The position numbers and the translations under genes are program-made. From Deltaproteobacteria bacterium (lineage in GTDB: Bacteria > SAR324 > XYD2-FULL-50-16): DNA of 64,000 nt. Location: NCBI GenBank assembly GCA_018657625.1, contig JABHWU010000044.1, positions 1-64,000 of the forward strand, read 5' to 3'. The notes under the pieces were generated by a model. The model made no database searches, had not been told where the DNA came from, and was given only the letters and a program-made list of their open reading frames with translations. This document shows, piece by piece, positions 46,925 to 56,916 of this stretch (positions are counted from its first letter, which is position 1; the number at the start of each line of letters is the position of its first letter).

Positions 46925-47536
46925 ATGACAGAACTAGGTATGGAAAAATTGATTTTAATTCCTCTTGTATCAGCTTTTATTGGTTGGATGACTAACTGGA
47001 TCGCAGTAAAAATGCTTTTTCATCCCAAAAAACCGGTAAAAATTCTATTTTTTGTCATCCAGGGAATATTTCACCTTCGTCAAAAGGAAATTGCAAAAAA
47101 ACTGGGTAGTACTATTGAAAGTAAATTATTATCCCACCAGGATATTCAAGTGGTGATGAAATCGGACGATATCAAACAAAATTTATTGCCGGTCATTGAA
47201 GAATATATCAATGATTTTGTTTCTAATCGTTTGGTTTCCATACATCCCATGATGGCAATGCTGCCTCCGGATATGGTAGAACTCATTCAGGAGAAGTTAC
47301 TGGAAGAAATTCAAAATATGCTCCCCGATCTTCTGAAAGAAGCCGGTAAATCATTAGAATCGAGCATGGATATTAAAGAAACTATCCGGAAAAAAATTGA
47401 AAACTTTGATGTTTCAGAACTTGAGGATATATTATTCTCGATACTTAAATCAGAATTTAAAATGATTGAATATATTGGGGGTATTCTTGGATTTTTTATA
47501 GGGGTCAGTCAAATTTTAATTATCAAGTTCTTATAA
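46925..47536 (+). CDS. DUF445-family membrane protein
   Basis: The 203-residue protein has hydrophobic segments at both ends (LILIPLVSAFIGWMTNWIAV and IGGILGFFIGVSQILII). A helical middle contains FHPKKPVK and KKIENFDVSEL. TNWIAVKMLFHP is a DUF445 hallmark. Function is unknown. It shares orientation with folB and thiN, which starts six bases after it. Confidence 0.88.
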   Translation: MTELGMEKLILIPLVSAFIGWMTNWIAVKMLFHPKKPVKILFFVIQGIFHLRQKEIAKKLGSTIESKLLSHQDIQVVMKSDDIKQNLLPVIEEYINDFVSNRLVSIHPMMAMLPPDMVELIQEKLLEEIQNMLPDLLKEAGKSLESSMDIKETIRKKIENFDVSELEDILFSILKSEFKMIEYIGGILGFFIGVSQILIIKFL

Positions 47537-47541
47537 TTCCA

Positions 47542-48207
47542 ATGAATCATTTAAAATTTGCACTTCTCATACTAAATGGTAGCCCCCCTTCCAAAACGCT
47601 AATTTCCAAGTTCTGGGATGATGCCGCTCTAAGAGTATGTACAGATGGTGCCATTCATATATTACAACAATATCAACTGTCACCTGAAATCATATTAGGT
47701 GACCTGGACTCACTTAATAAAACGCTTGAACAAAATTACAAAACATCTGAATTGATATATATCTCTGATCAAAATACAACAGATGGGGAAAAAGCAATAA
47801 ATTACTGCCTGAAAAAGAATTTTGATAATCTTATAATCCTCGGTGCTCTAGGGCAACGAAGTGATCACTGGTTGTACAATATTGGTTTACTAAAATATTG
47901 CCTTAAGCACAAACTTGAAGCGAAGTTATACAGCGAAAATGAAGAATTGTTTATTTGTAATTCACGGGTTGAAATTTGCGAAAAACCAGGAACAACACTA
48001 TCAATCATACCTATTTTCGGAGAAGCATATATAGAATCTACCACAGGACTCAAATACCCGATTCGGCAACAGATCCTCAATTTAGGTCAATATAGCAGTA
48101 TCTCCAATGAATTTGATCAAAGTTTGGCATCCATCAAAGTCACACAGGGGGAAGTATTGATATTGATAATTCGCCCAAGTTCAAGCGAAAAACAGTGTTT
48201 GCATTGA
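47542..48207 (+). CDS. thiN: Thiamine pyrophosphokinase
   Basis: ThiN transfers pyrophosphate from ATP to thiamine to form thiamine pyrophosphate. The 221-residue protein shows CTDGAIHIL, EIILGDLDSLN and QNTTDGEKAINYCL (metal and ATP site). A C-terminal beta domain with STTGLKYPI follows. The 3' end overlaps the convergent 48181-50484 gene by 27 bases. Confidence 0.92.
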   Translation: MNHLKFALLILNGSPPSKTLISKFWDDAALRVCTDGAIHILQQYQLSPEIILGDLDSLNKTLEQNYKTSELIYISDQNTTDGEKAINYCLKKNFDNLIILGALGQRSDHWLYNIGLLKYCLKHKLEAKLYSENEELFICNSRVEICEKPGTTLSIIPIFGEAYIESTTGLKYPIRQQILNLGQYSSISNEFDQSLASIKVTQGEVLILIIRPSSSEKQCLH

Positions 48208-50484
48208 ATCTCTCAAACGATAAATATCCCCGGTTTCATATAATTCACTTGCAATAACACTGACGTTTTGTTGGAGCAAATTATCAATATCTACGCCAAT
48301 AAATTCTCCGGTCACAATAGCAATAATTGGTTTTAAACCCAATACTTCATATTCACTGCGAAGCATTTTTATGAAAACATATAACAACTCTGCATCATGA
48401 TTTAGAATAACCAGATCAGGATCAAATACTTTAATTTGGTAGAGTAATCGGTTAAAATAGGTAGCAATTTCGACGGCATTTTGATTGGCGATATCCTGCT
48501 GTATAACATATTCTCTTTCCCTGGTGTCAGGGTACTCCAGAATTGTTTTTGCCATCTCTTCACTTGAAAGCGACGAAACTAAGTCTAAATCCGACCAGGG
48601 TAATTGAAATTTAGTGTCAGGGTTGTCATCGCTTCGAAGGATTTCCTCTAAAAAATTCTTAGTCAGATAAGCATTACTTTTTTGATGAGATACAATTGAG
48701 ATTCGGCGAATATGCTGTTTTTGAAATTTATTTTGTAAACTTTTTTTATTTTTATTTTGACATGTTTTAAATATTTTATCTTTATTGACTTTAAATACTT
48801 GATTTAATTGGTTGTATAACTCATACAAGCTCAACTCATTCATCCTAAAATGGTACTCATCAATCTTAGCTTGAATCTTCTTTGATTGATTACTTGAAGA
48901 TTTATCATATTCCTGAAGTAACTTATGCTTAAAAATTCGAAAGTTCCGATCCAAAATTATTTGACTTGATTTGCAACAAACAACAACACCGCTGTGTAAA
49001 AATTGTTCAATATAATCGGTATCAACCGCTGCAATTTTTTCCAATGTATCCAACTTTTCAGTAATATTTACAAACAATTTGTTCTTACGTATTCCTTTAA
49101 GTTGTTTATTGATAATACTTCCCTGAATATGGTCATCATAGAAAACTAAAGCATTTTCATCACTCAATTCAAGAATCTTGCTTTGTTTTTCATCCCAAAT
49201 CAATGCACTTTCTAAAAGGCTGATTAGAATATCTAATTTTCTCTGGGTAATAAAGTTTTGATATTGCTCCTGATGATTAAGAACCTGGGTACTTCTGAGG
49301 ATTTTTTTCTTATCTTTTAATACCTGAATTTTCTTGCGGATAAATTTTTTTTCAGTCTCTATTTCTTTCGTTTGCTGAATAATTAAATCTGGAACGATAT
49401 TGTATGAATGGAAAAACAAATCAAATTCTCCATTGTCGATATTATTTGTACTTATTTTGCTAACGTCAATTTTGATTTCCTTTTTTGGTATTATTTCACA
49501 ATTTTTTCCATCTAAATTTATGGTAATACAATCCTTATCGGTGCTTTGTATACCGACAACACCGGTTTTTAAATATCCATCGTCTTTTAATACCTCACTA
49601 AAAACTTTTCCAACGATCTCACTGGTAGTGGCTATTTGAACGGGAATATTTTGTTTGATTGTCTGTTTAGCGTTTTGAACGGTTTCCAGCATTTTCAAAT
49701 TAATCACTGATCGCATCATCCCCTCAAGGTATTTTATCTGGCTTGATTTTTCATCGATATTGCCGCTGTTTTGAATAATATGATCAATGACGACACCCTG
49801 GTATTCAATCTTTACTACCTCGGATTGAAGAAAACCCATGCAAATATAACATTTTTCATCATAGAAGGTGAACCCGATGGGTTTCCGTCCTGGAACATTG
49901 TTAAAAATATACTCCTTAAAAAAATCATAAAACTGAATCAGTGGATATGTTTTTCCTTTCCAGATAACAAATTTAATATTTTCGTTAGGGATAAAACATG
50001 AAGATATCATTGGGAAATACTCTTTTTGAGTAAAAGTGAAATCCGGAATGCTTTCTAGCTCAAACTTTGTATCATCATTCACCCCCTGATACCATAACTG
50101 ATTTGCTTCTAACGTAATTCCTTGCTGGATATTTCTAATATAAACCAGTGCTCTGGAGTTTAATAATGTTGTACACAATGGCTGCAAATCAAGGCTAACT
50201 ACAATTAACCGGATATCCTTTTCCAGAACCTTCATTAATTCAGAAAAATCGGCTTTATACTGTATCGTAGCCACTAAGACTTTTTCAGAAATAAAAATAA
50301 TATCAGGATCCGATTTTATTAAATTGCCCTGAAAATCGTTCAAGTTATTAAACCAGCCTGATTTGACAGTATCAGATGTTAAATGGACATCAAAGTTTTC
50401 ATATTTTTTCTTAAAATATGTAATATAAGTCTTCCAATGTTTCTGTCCTATACCCGCATTGGTAAGATTCACTGTCGTTTTCAA
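48181..50484 (-). CDS. Large protein with receiver-like C-terminus, function unknown
   Basis: The 767-residue protein is not one I recognise. Residues 591-767 read like a divergent receiver (RRISIVSHQ, FDPDLVILNHDAELL, KPIIAIVTGEF, NVSVIASELY). The phospho-acceptor Asp is replaced by N695 and the conserved Lys is missing, so phosphorylation is unlikely. Residues 1-125 have a weaker similar pattern (SDPDIIFISEKV, IRLIVVSLD). The middle includes beta-rich segments (IPVQIATTSEIVGKVF) and a Lys-rich coiled coil near 390-420. No transmembrane helix or signal is seen. It precedes nothing obvious; rsmE lies upstream on the same strand. Confidence 0.7.
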   Translation of the reverse strand: MKTTVNLTNAGIGQKHWKTYITYFKKKYENFDVHLTSDTVKSGWFNNLNDFQGNLIKSDPDIIFISEKVLVATIQYKADFSELMKVLEKDIRLIVVSLDLQPLCTTLLNSRALVYIRNIQQGITLEANQLWYQGVNDDTKFELESIPDFTFTQKEYFPMISSCFIPNENIKFVIWKGKTYPLIQFYDFFKEYIFNNVPGRKPIGFTFYDEKCYICMGFLQSEVVKIEYQGVVIDHIIQNSGNIDEKSSQIKYLEGMMRSVINLKMLETVQNAKQTIKQNIPVQIATTSEIVGKVFSEVLKDDGYLKTGVVGIQSTDKDCITINLDGKNCEIIPKKEIKIDVSKISTNNIDNGEFDLFFHSYNIVPDLIIQQTKEIETEKKFIRKKIQVLKDKKKILRSTQVLNHQEQYQNFITQRKLDILISLLESALIWDEKQSKILELSDENALVFYDDHIQGSIINKQLKGIRKNKLFVNITEKLDTLEKIAAVDTDYIEQFLHSGVVVCCKSSQIILDRNFRIFKHKLLQEYDKSSSNQSKKIQAKIDEYHFRMNELSLYELYNQLNQVFKVNKDKIFKTCQNKNKKSLQNKFQKQHIRRISIVSHQKSNAYLTKNFLEEILRSDDNPDTKFQLPWSDLDLVSSLSSEEMAKTILEYPDTREREYVIQQDIANQNAVEIATYFNRLLYQIKVFDPDLVILNHDAELLYVFIKMLRSEYEVLGLKPIIAIVTGEFIGVDIDNLLQQNVSVIASELYETGDIYRLRDSMQTLFFA

Positions 50485-50518
50485 TATTTATCTCTACTTT
50501 TTTATTGTGAATGATTCA

Positions 50519-51253
50519 TTAGTTCAAATCACCAAACAGGTGCTGGAAAATAGCTGTTGCAGAAATTGCAGCAGTATCTGCCCTAAGAATCCGTGGCCCT
50601 AATTGTAGGGTTTTAAAAACATTTAATGCTTTTTCCCTTAAATGCCATCCACCTTCTGAACCAATAATCAGATTAACTTGTGACTGATTGGCTAGTGATT
50701 TTGAGTTTAAAGTAACCGTTTCAGCTGTATCCAGAAAAAATGAATTACTTAAATCAGACCTTTCCTGCTGAATATATTCCAAAACATCAGCAAAGGTATC
50801 CAAAACCCCAATTTGAAGTGGATGCATTCGATCACATTGTTTGCAGGCTTCAATTGATATTTTTTGCCACCGATTTAACTTTTTCTGAAGTTGCTCCCCC
50901 TGATGTAATTTTTGAGAAAACTCACTTTGGAAAATAAAAAGTCTCCAGCAACCTAATTCGGTCAACTTCTGAATGATATTATCGGAAGCCTTTTCTTTAA
51001 CCGCGGCCTGGAAAACCTGAATTTTTAACTTTGATTCAGGTGGAATGCTCAATTGACGAATGGCAGTTGCTAATATTTTTTTCCTGATAATTTGATCAAT
51101 GACGACTACATAGCGTTCCTGCCCATTATCCTGAACCTCAATCGTTTCGCCTTTTCTGATTCGACGAGATTGAAAAATATGATTAACTTCATCGCCGACA
51201 AACTGAAATTGGGCATTAATTGTAATTTTTCCGTCGTAAATAAAATAAGTCAT
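50519..51253 (-). CDS. rsmE: 16S rRNA (uridine-1498 N3)-methyltransferase RsmE
   Basis: The 244-residue SPOUT methyltransferase modifies U1498 in the 30S decoding centre. Motifs are an N-terminal PUA-like region (NHIFQSRRIRKGETIEVQD) and QKLTELGCWRLFIFQSE. LIIGSEGGWHLREK and LGPRILRADTA form the SAM knot. Spacing to the 767-residue gene is 34 bases, so co-transcription is possible. Confidence 0.95.
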   Translation of the reverse strand: MTYFIYDGKITINAQFQFVGDEVNHIFQSRRIRKGETIEVQDNGQERYVVVIDQIIRKKILATAIRQLSIPPESKLKIQVFQAAVKEKASDNIIQKLTELGCWRLFIFQSEFSQKLHQGEQLQKKLNRWQKISIEACKQCDRMHPLQIGVLDTFADVLEYIQQERSDLSNSFFLDTAETVTLNSKSLANQSQVNLIIGSEGGWHLREKALNVFKTLQLGPRILRADTAAISATAIFQHLFGDLN

Positions 51254-51383
51254 TGAGTACTTGCCAAAAGACCTTAGGGGAGAATATTCTGATGATCATT
51301 TAAATAAATCTTTTCTCATATTAGAATTTGTCTTACAAGCAGATTTCTAAATCATTAATCTTATTCTTACTGATTAAACAAAG

Positions 51384-52340
51384 ATGACTAATCAATTAAC
51401 ACAACTAAAAAAAATGACAGTTGTTGTGGCTGATACGGGAGATATCGATGCTATTGAGCAGTATGCACCTGAAGATGCGACGACTAACCCCTCATTGTTA
51501 TACAAAGCCGCTCAGATGGAGCAATATAGCTATTTAATAGATAATGCGATTGCAGATGGAAAACAATATCAGGAGAATGAGAAGCTCTACCTGGATTTTA
51601 TTCTTGATAACCTCGCTGTAAATTTTGGTAAAGAAATTCTAAAAATTGTACCAGGACGTATATCAACAGAAGTTGATGCCAGATTGTCTTTTGACCAGGA
51701 AGCGACAATTAAAAGAGCCCGACAGTTGATTTCATTATATGAGCAGGCAGGAATCGCTAAAAACCGCATCTTAATAAAAATAGCGGCTACCTGGGAAGGT
51801 ATTAAAGCAGCTGAAGTATTGGAAAAAGATGGAATTAATTGTAATTTAACACTTCTTTTCGGATTTTGTCAGGCGGTGGCTTGCGCCGAAGCTGGTGTAT
51901 TTCTTATTTCACCGTTCGTGGGACGGATATTAGACTGGTATAACAAAAATACAGAAGAAAGCTATACTGCAGAAACAGATCCCGGGGTTTTATCAGTTGC
52001 TAAAATTTATGCCTATTACAAGAAATTTGGGTATTCCACTGTTGTCATGGGTGCGAGCTTCAGAAATATTGGAGAAATTTTACAACTGGCAGGTTGTGAC
52101 AGATTAACAATTGGCCCTAATTTTCTCGAAGAGTTGCAACAAAATGAAACCGAAGTAAAACAGCTGTTATCAAAAGATATGGTTACATCTGACAATATGG
52201 AAAAAATACATTTAGATGAAAAAGCTTTCCGATGGCTGTTAAATGAAGATACTATGGCAACCGAAAAGCTGGCTGAAGGCATTCGAAATTTCAGCAAAGA
52301 TATTGTAAAACTGGAAGACTATATTAAATCCAGGTTATAA
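51384..52340 (+). CDS. tal: Transaldolase
   Basis: The 318-residue TIM-barrel enzyme works in the non-oxidative pentose phosphate pathway. It has [39 protein letters not shown] with the Schiff-base Lys, [12 protein letters not shown] and [13 protein letters not shown]. Length and motifs match the TalB class. It diverges from rsmE with a 130-base gap. Confidence 0.97.
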   Translation: MTNQLTQLKKMTVVVADTGDIDAIEQYAPEDATTNPSLLYKAAQMEQYSYLIDNAIADGKQYQENEKLYLDFILDNLAVNFGKEILKIVPGRISTEVDARLSFDQEATIKRARQLISLYEQAGIAKNRILIKIAATWEGIKAAEVLEKDGINCNLTLLFGFCQAVACAEAGVFLISPFVGRILDWYNKNTEESYTAETDPGVLSVAKIYAYYKKFGYSTVVMGASFRNIGEILQLAGCDRLTIGPNFLEELQQNETEVKQLLSKDMVTSDNMEKIHLDEKAFRWLLNEDTMATEKLAEGIRNFSKDIVKLEDYIKSRL

Positions 52341-52427
52341 AAATTGATTTTATCTCAATAGCTATTATTCACAGTATAATCAAAACCGAATAATAGCTTC
52401 CTAATCAACATTTCAAACCATATTAAA

Positions 52428-53729
52428 TTGAACAATACTCCTACTAATAATCCGTTAATTACATTAGAAAACGGTCTAAAAATTTGCCTGATTACAAAAA
52501 AAAATATTAATACAATTTCTATCAATTGTTTTATTCGGGTTGGATCCACTTTTGAAATACCTGAAAATAGCGGAATTAGTCATTTCCTAGAGCATATGAT
52601 ATTTCGGGGAAATCAAAAACTTGGAAACACAAAAACAACTTATCGTAAAATTGAAGCAATCGGTGGAAATATTAATGCCACAACCTCTTGTGACCAAACT
52701 GAAATTTACCTGGATTATCATAAACGCTTTTTAAAAACAGGTATTCAGTACTTTTGTGACTTTATTAAATTCCCGACTTTTGAAAATATTGAAACGGAAA
52801 GGAAAATTATTCTTGAAGAAAGCCTTATAGATTATAATTCAAGACATGAGTTGATTGATACCGATACTTTAACGGCTCAATGTATTTGGCCAGAAAATGC
52901 TCTAAACCTACCAATTGTTGGTTCTCAGGCTTCAATCAAGACCATTAATCTTGAAAAGGTTCAATCATGGTATCGGAAGTTTTATGTTCCTAATAATATG
53001 ATTATTGGCATAACAGGCGATTTTGATAAACAAGACGTTTTACAGTTGCTTGAACAGGAAATGAAACTACTTAAAGCTGATGAAAAATTACCTGTTCCGG
53101 AAGTTGCAATAATCGATGTTGATTCCGAAAAACAAGCCCAGTTTGTATTTGATGATGAAAATCAATATACTATTCAGTGGTCCTTCCCCCTGGAAACAGA
53201 AAATATTAATGATTATATTACCACTCAATTAATCAACCGAATTCTTGATGATGGTTCCAGTAGTCAACTTCAACGATTAATTCGGGAAGAAAAAGGATTG
53301 GTATATGACATATCATCTGACATCAGCTACTTTAAACATGGTGTGTTATTGGCAATTCGATGTTCAGTCAGCAAAAATAAAGCCATGGAATTGATGAATG
53401 TACTGGTGCAATTGATCAGGGATATCGTCAACAATGGTTTTCAATCTAAAGATATTGAACTTGCAAAACTACGATATCAATTATCATTGGATTGTTATAC
53501 CGATTCGCTAAGAGGTTTATTGTCTGAAGCTTTAAATCCTCATATTTTTCCATACTTGCCTGATTTTAAAATCATTTCCAGAATTATAAACAGTGTTGAT
53601 AAAGATATTATAAATCAGGTAACAAATTCGATTTTCAATCAAAATAAATCCTCATTTGTCATGGTAGGACCGATCGATAAAAGTATAAAACAGAAAATAT
53701 TACCCTTAATTAATCATTGGGTCCAATAA
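52428..53729 (+). CDS. M16-family zinc metallopeptidase, single-chain type
   Basis: The 433-residue protein is an M16B-type pitrilysin relative. The zinc motif is HFLEHMIFRG (HxxEH) and a distal Glu lies in ERKIILEES. The C-terminal half has GSSSQLQRLIREEKGLVYDI, the typical substrate-binding inactive domain. There is no ATG near the start: the frame opens at TTG 52428 (NNTPTNNPLITLENGL) with no strong ribosome-binding site. Family members process peptides or assembly intermediates, and the substrate is unknown. Confidence 0.9.
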   Translation: MNNTPTNNPLITLENGLKICLITKKNINTISINCFIRVGSTFEIPENSGISHFLEHMIFRGNQKLGNTKTTYRKIEAIGGNINATTSCDQTEIYLDYHKRFLKTGIQYFCDFIKFPTFENIETERKIILEESLIDYNSRHELIDTDTLTAQCIWPENALNLPIVGSQASIKTINLEKVQSWYRKFYVPNNMIIGITGDFDKQDVLQLLEQEMKLLKADEKLPVPEVAIIDVDSEKQAQFVFDDENQYTIQWSFPLETENINDYITTQLINRILDDGSSSQLQRLIREEKGLVYDISSDISYFKHGVLLAIRCSVSKNKAMELMNVLVQLIRDIVNNGFQSKDIELAKLRYQLSLDCYTDSLRGLLSEALNPHIFPYLPDFKIISRIINSVDKDIINQVTNSIFNQNKSSFVMVGPIDKSIKQKILPLINHWVQ

Positions 53730-54031
53730 TGTGTTATTTTCCTGAATACAAAATACTTTTCAGACCATAAATATTTTTCAATAGAATCAAAACGTCAGAC
53801 CTCTGATGAATTATTATTGGCATTTTCCAGATCATTTATTTTGAATTATAAAATTGCCGCGTGTGTATTTTCCCCTTTTTATTAATACAAATTTGCAAGT
53901 GAATAGTGTTATGGTAACGAATACTGAAAATGCAGGAAATGATGTCACAGAATTAAAAAATAGTTTTGATGGAAATTCTGATAGAATAACTGATCTTATG
54001 CAACAATTGGCTGATAGTATTTAACCATATT
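53730..54031. other. Intergenic region after the M16 peptidase
   Basis: This roughly 300-base stretch is AT-rich. It contains a short frame at 53911-54024 that resembles a coiled-coil signalling fragment. Nothing else gene-like is visible. Confidence 0.4.
53911..54024 (+). pseudogene. Possible remnant of a methyl-accepting chemotaxis-type coiled coil
   Basis: A 37-codon frame (ATG 53911 to TAA 54022-54024) encodes a hydrophilic helical segment with NDVTELKNSFDGNSDRI and ITDLMQQLADSI. The heptad-like spacing recalls the stretch that precedes the signalling tip of chemotaxis receptors. There is no ribosome-binding site and no rest of a receptor around it. It could be chance; I give it little weight. 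Confidence 0.2.
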
Positions 54032-55318
54032 TCAACCTGCCAGATTAGAAAAAAGTAAATCAAAATACCCCGGAAAAGTTTTTGAAACACATTTAGGATT
54101 TAAAATCCTCACTTCCGGGATTTTTAAGCCAGCCAGTGAAAAAGCCATAGCCATCCGATGATCATCATATGTTTCTATAGCAGTTCCGTGATATTGGCCT
54201 TTCCCTGATATCTCCAGTCCATCTTCAAACTCTTTTACTTCAGCACCAAGTTTTTTCAATTCTGTGCAAACAGCGGTTATTCGATCGCACTCTTTGATTC
54301 TCATATTTGAGACGTTTTTTATAAACGTTTTACCTTCTGCAAATAGCGCAATTACAGCTAATGTCGGGGCAACATCACTCATTGTATTCATATCAACAGT
54401 GATTCCTTTTAAATCTTCGCAACCTGTGATACTGATCATTTCAGCCGATCTAAATACATGGCAACCCATTTTCTCTAAAATATCGACTAAACCGATATCC
54501 CCTTGAGTTGAATGTTGATCAAAACCTGATATTTCTACTTTCCCCTGTGTTATGGCTGCCAAACCCCAAAAATAAGAAGCTGAGGATGCATCCGGCTCTA
54601 TTTGATATTTTTGGGCTTGATAACGTTGACCGGATTTTATTCTAATCTCTTTTTCTCCAGTCCATTCCACTGTTACTCCAAAATCTGCCATGATCTGTTT
54701 TGTCATATTTACATATGTCTTAGAAACCAGTTTTCCTTCGATTTTAATGGTGACATCTGATTCGGCATAAGGTGCAGTCAGCATAATGGCGCTGATATAT
54801 TGTGAACTTTTTTCTCCGGGAATCTCAACATATCCGCCAGACAGGCCATTTGCTGTAATTTTGACGGGCGGACAACTTGTCCTGTTCAGATCGATCACAT
54901 TGGCACCCAGTTGATTTAAAGCTTGAATTAAATCAGTAATCGGCCGCTCCTGCATTCTCTCATTTCCGGTTAGGAAATAGTCCCCTGACCCCAGGGTTAA
55001 TGCAGCAGTCAGGAATCTTGCCGCAGTACCCGCATTTTCTACAAATATTTCTCCCGGATAAGGTTTAATGACACCATTACAACCATTTACTTCTATATTA
55101 TTATCACTAAGAAGTCTGATATCAACGCCAAGTTCTTTCCAGGCCTTTATCATATAGTGGGTATCATCAGAATGAAGAATGAAGGATAAATGAGTAATCC
55201 CTTTTGCTAAAGCAGCAATCAATATAGCCCTATTGGTGATGCTTTTCGAACCGGGAATAACAACATTACAATTAACAGGGCCTGAATTTGGGATACCAAT
55301 AGATTTTAAATCAGTCAT
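54032..55318 (-). CDS. aroA: 3-phosphoshikimate 1-carboxyvinyltransferase (EPSP synthase)
   Basis: AroA makes EPSP from shikimate 3-phosphate and phosphoenolpyruvate on the way to chorismate. The 428-residue protein has IPGSKSITNRAILIAALA, the PEP-site motif NAGTAARFLTAAL, PGEKSSQYISA and YDDHRMAMAFSLAGL. It supplies chorismate to mqnA and the pab genes in this window. It stands alone on the minus strand. Confidence 0.97.
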   Translation of the reverse strand: MTDLKSIGIPNSGPVNCNVVIPGSKSITNRAILIAALAKGITHLSFILHSDDTHYMIKAWKELGVDIRLLSDNNIEVNGCNGVIKPYPGEIFVENAGTAARFLTAALTLGSGDYFLTGNERMQERPITDLIQALNQLGANVIDLNRTSCPPVKITANGLSGGYVEIPGEKSSQYISAIMLTAPYAESDVTIKIEGKLVSKTYVNMTKQIMADFGVTVEWTGEKEIRIKSGQRYQAQKYQIEPDASSASYFWGLAAITQGKVEISGFDQHSTQGDIGLVDILEKMGCHVFRSAEMISITGCEDLKGITVDMNTMSDVAPTLAVIALFAEGKTFIKNVSNMRIKECDRITAVCTELKKLGAEVKEFEDGLEISGKGQYHGTAIETYDDHRMAMAFSLAGLKIPEVRILNPKCVSKTFPGYFDLLFSNLAG

Positions 55319-55338
55319 AGAAAAACAATAGTGTTTAA

Positions 55339-55375
55339 ATTAAAAAACCAGTTAAAATCAAATTTTAACTGGTTT
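55339..55375 (-). terminator. Strong hairpin terminator after the MBL-fold gene
   Basis: The arms AAACCAGTTAAAAT (55345-55358) and ATTTTAACTGGTTT (55362-55375) pair perfectly over 14 bp with a 3-base loop. On the minus strand the stem is followed by a T-run (complement of the A-run before 55345). This ends the 55401-56846 transcript and lies upstream of aroA. Confidence 0.75.
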
Positions 55376-55400
55376 CAACTCTTTTGAAAAAAGGAATTCA

Positions 55401-56846
55401 TCATTCCGGTGGATTCTCAATCAGTACATCCAGTTCTCCAAATTGTGCCTGTTTTCCTATTTCAAGTTGACGTTTATTAAGAGGATGGGTTGTGTGTGCC
55501 AGAACTAGTTTTTTTGTTGAATCATTTACAAAGTCTTCTTCATCGCCATGAATTGTAGGACCACCGACATCCACTTTTTTAACATCCAGTTTCATCTTAA
55601 AACAATCTTTAACATAATTTAAATATTCCTGTGAAATCCCATGATCATCCTTTTTTTTGATCAACATTCTTTCAAGCCAACTAATCGCGGCGATATCGCT
55701 GTAGTGACCATAGGTATAGTCTCTATCTGCCCCTTTTGCCTTAAAAACGAAGATGGTGGTATCAATAGCATGAGGAGACATCTTTGGTTTGATGAACAAC
55801 TGATGATAATTATTCCACAGATCCAATGTTAGTTCATGATACCGAAACAATGATTTTACTTCTGATTGATTTTTCCTTAGTAACGCTGCCAGTTTTTTTT
55901 CCAGTGTATTCTGAACCACAGCTGTAGCAAATATTTTTACCTGGGTATCCTTGCGGAGAATCGAATATAGGCCGGCAAAATGATCATCATGGACATGAGT
56001 AAAAAAAATACCTTCAATATCTTTAACTTTGATCTTTAAGGCTTTTAAGGTTTGTAATATATTTGGTCCGGTATCGACTAGGAATATTTTACCATTAAAC
56101 AGAATAATACTACCAAGGCACGGTCTTTTGGGATCCCAGCCGTTTCCTTCACCAGTATGAATAATACCAAAATAGGGTTTTTTCAGTTGAACATCTGGTA
56201 ATTGATAAGTTGATTTATATTTTCTATATTTTCTTAAGTTTAAATCAATGGTAACTGTTTTTCCCTGATAACTAATTTCAAAGATATTTAATCGCTTTCT
56301 ATTGATTGTAACTCCGGTTTTGATCTCAGTGGGTTGATCTCCGACACATATACCATTGATCAATTCTTCGGACGGCATAAAACGGCCAAAAGCAAACCTT
56401 AGTTTCAAACGCATGTTATCACGAATAAATTTTTCAGATTCTCCGGAATTTTGATACTCTTTTTCGTTAACCAAGCCATAATTACCACGGAAGATGTAGT
56501 CCATTTGTGATTTGACCTGTTCTTTACTTCCAATCAAATAAGGACGGTTCCCCGTATTATTTGGGTGTCCGGGTAATATCATCCCCTGATTATAAAACAT
56601 ATGCAATATCGGAAATTCAGACAGATTGGAAAGCTCCCCTTCCTGGAAAAGCAAATCAGACAATAAGACTGCATTTGGACCGGTTTGATAAGGAACACCT
56701 TCGTGTTCAACATTCTGCACAAGTCCCATCTTTATTAGGTGTTTTATACTATCGGCCGGACAACCACATAGGATGAAAAGATTAACCTTCGGAATCTCGA
56801 CCCAATAAACGCCATCAAGCACCTTGCGTTTTTTTATCAAAGACAT
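55401..56846 (-). CDS. MBL-fold metallohydrolase with long N-terminal extension
   Basis: The 481-residue protein has a metallo-beta-lactamase-type domain in its second half. The metal signature is FFTHVHDDHFAGL (HxHxDH), with VDTGPNILQTL before it and later His residues in GGPTIHGDEE and AHTTHPL. The first 220 residues have no fold I recognise (LPGHPNNTGNRPYLIGSKE and IFRGNYGLVNE are notable). Substrate class is undetermined: hydrolase, oxidoreductase or nucleotide-related are all possible. No signal peptide is seen. A strong terminator follows. Confidence 0.8.
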   Translation of the reverse strand: MSLIKKRKVLDGVYWVEIPKVNLFILCGCPADSIKHLIKMGLVQNVEHEGVPYQTGPNAVLLSDLLFQEGELSNLSEFPILHMFYNQGMILPGHPNNTGNRPYLIGSKEQVKSQMDYIFRGNYGLVNEKEYQNSGESEKFIRDNMRLKLRFAFGRFMPSEELINGICVGDQPTEIKTGVTINRKRLNIFEISYQGKTVTIDLNLRKYRKYKSTYQLPDVQLKKPYFGIIHTGEGNGWDPKRPCLGSIILFNGKIFLVDTGPNILQTLKALKIKVKDIEGIFFTHVHDDHFAGLYSILRKDTQVKIFATAVVQNTLEKKLAALLRKNQSEVKSLFRYHELTLDLWNNYHQLFIKPKMSPHAIDTTIFVFKAKGADRDYTYGHYSDIAAISWLERMLIKKKDDHGISQEYLNYVKDCFKMKLDVKKVDVGGPTIHGDEEDFVNDSTKKLVLAHTTHPLNKRQLEIGKQAQFGELDVLIENPPE

Positions 56847-56916
56847 TTTATTTGAACACGATGTTATTTTTTTTACTGTTTATTTTGAACTCAAACTTTT
56901 GTTAAATCGTAAAAAT

